A program made the translations under genes and the position numbers. From positions 1-5,303 of the forward strand of contig CAYURR010000191.1 in the NCBI GenBank assembly GCA_964446745.1: a DNA stretch of 5,303 bases, in the 5' to 3' direction. Under the pieces are notes generated by a model. That model was given only the letters and a program-made list of their open reading frames with translations. It ran no database searches and was not told the origin of the DNA. The DNA is from CAYURR01 sp964446745. GTDB taxonomy: Bacteria > Bacillota > Clostridia > Lachnospirales > WQUN01. Below, piece by piece: positions 5,291 to 5,303 of the stretch (its first letter is position 1; each line of letters begins with the position of its first letter).

Positions 5291-5303
5291 CAAGTAATGT
5301 AAA

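Overview
The window holds one stretch of a conserved transcription/translation operon, read entirely on the minus strand (right to left): rimP, nusA, ylxR (rnpM), infB and the first codons of rbfA. Gene order, strong AGGAGG-type Shine-Dalgarno sequences, a short NusA without the extra C-terminal repeats, and the presence of ylxR point to a Bacillota (Firmicutes) bacterium, most likely a Clostridia member. The sequence alone does not fix a genus.

Layout in transcription order. Positions 5303-5218 are the leader: an 11-bp perfect hairpin with a U-tract (terminator or attenuator), a good sigma-A type promoter whose -35 hexamer is exactly the hairpin loop, and a 6-bp hairpin next to the rimP Shine-Dalgarno. 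rimP (5217-4753) is followed by a 55-nt gap and nusA (4697-3621). ylxR (3631-3320) overlaps the end of nusA by 11 nt. infB (3319-32) starts on the base after the ylxR stop. rbfA begins inside the infB stop (ATGA overlap) and runs off the window at base 1. The ylxQ gene (L7Ae-like), which lies between ylxR and infB in Bacillus, is absent, and so is ylxP between infB and rbfA.

The genes belong to one theme: 30S subunit maturation (RimP, RbfA), transcription elongation/termination (NusA), RNase P modulation (YlxR/RnpM) and translation initiation (IF2). Close packing suggests co-transcription and translational coupling.

The unusual part is IF2. It has 1095 residues, against about 720 in Bacillus subtilis, because roughly 460 residues of low-complexity sequence lie between its two IF2_N-type modules. 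The segment runs in blocks: Gln-rich and almost free of acidic residues, then Asn/Thr/Ser repeats, then Gly/Arg-rich, then Lys/Glu-rich. It carries three separate arrays of 18-bp (hexapeptide) tandem repeats, one with a 36-bp alternating pattern. I see no mobile element, CRISPR array, tRNA or rRNA, and no clearly new multi-gene system.
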